A stretch of DNA of 64,000 nucleotides from Blastobasis lacticolella (lineage: Eukaryota; Arthropoda; Insecta; Lepidoptera; Blastobasidae). The number at the start of each line of letters is the position of its first letter. Within the stretch, counting starts at the first letter, position 1. Positions 63,661-64,000 of the stretch are shown piece by piece. A program made the position numbers and the translations under genes. Under the pieces are notes generated by a model. It did no database searches. It was not told where the DNA came from and was given only the letters and a program-made list of their open reading frames with translations. The stretch spans positions 12,975,428 to 13,039,427 of the forward strand of contig LR990049.1 of the NCBI GenBank assembly GCA_905147135.1. The letters are read 5' to 3'.

Positions 63661-64000
63661 TACGATAAATAAATAAAATAAGTACCAACATCAACACTAC
63701 AAACACACTTAACTATTATTTAGAAATTACAAAAGTAAGCAATAGTTATTTGCAAAATTACATTCTCACTGAACCTAGTTTTGGAAATAATGGGGTAAAA
63801 AATTATAAGCACTTATAAATTTGTTGTCCCGGGAATAGAACCACTCTTCTGCAATCCGCCTTGTACCTATTTTGTTCTTTCCGAATTGGTGAATATTTTG
63901 TCAAAAAAAAAAAGTTGCAACGAATACATTGCAGCGTGTAATATTTAGAGTACTCTGTGAGAGCTGTAATAGACCAAGTCTCAGCTCTTGGAGACTCCTA
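63661..64000. other. Right edge, non-coding AT-rich DNA
   Basis: No exon was recognised. The protease's catalytic His exon was looked for on the minus strand and not found here. Confidence 0.5.

Overview
The window is animal nuclear DNA, almost certainly from a moth or butterfly (Lepidoptera). It is AT-rich, its genes are split into short GT-AG exons separated by repeat-filled introns, and it is littered with small interspersed repeats that I recognise by eye as lepidopteran types. No CRISPR array, operon, rRNA or functional tRNA was seen.

Layout. (1) 2663-11048, + strand: the last seven coding exons of nicotinate phosphoribosyltransferase (Naprt, NAD salvage). The N-terminal part lies off the left edge. 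(2) 11633-19900: gene-poor DNA with decayed SINEs and a nested DNA transposon. (3) 19912-58952, + strand: cyclase-associated protein (CAP; Drosophila capulet), spread over about 39 kb. It has two apparent alternative coding first exons (19912-20722 and 32757-32892). Both end in the same codon phase and can join a common second exon at 36840. (4) 53231-56672, - strand: a complete six-exon gene inside a CAP intron, predicted 379 aa, one membrane segment plus a charged, partly coiled-coil tail. I do not recognise its family. (5) 60588-63057, - strand: the last three exons of a trypsin-like serine protease with a C-terminal LDL-receptor class A module, best matched from memory to the insect protease nudel. 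The upstream exons lie off the right edge. (6) 63271-63636: the 3' end of a non-LTR retrotransposon reverse transcriptase.

The three recognised genes have unrelated roles: NAD synthesis, actin dynamics and extracellular proteolysis. CAP and the protease converge, and their predicted poly(A) signals are less than 100 bp apart. The most unusual structures are local duplications of exon pieces. Three decayed copies of one CAP exon lie just upstream of the working copy, one with an intact-looking splice acceptor and an in-frame stop. A 162-bp tandem array carries fragments of the protease's catalytic-serine exon in the adjacent intron. In three other places a SINE-like repeat sits between long direct duplications of flanking DNA.

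All gene structures were read by eye from conserved protein sequence, codon phase and splice consensus. Repeat boundaries are approximate.
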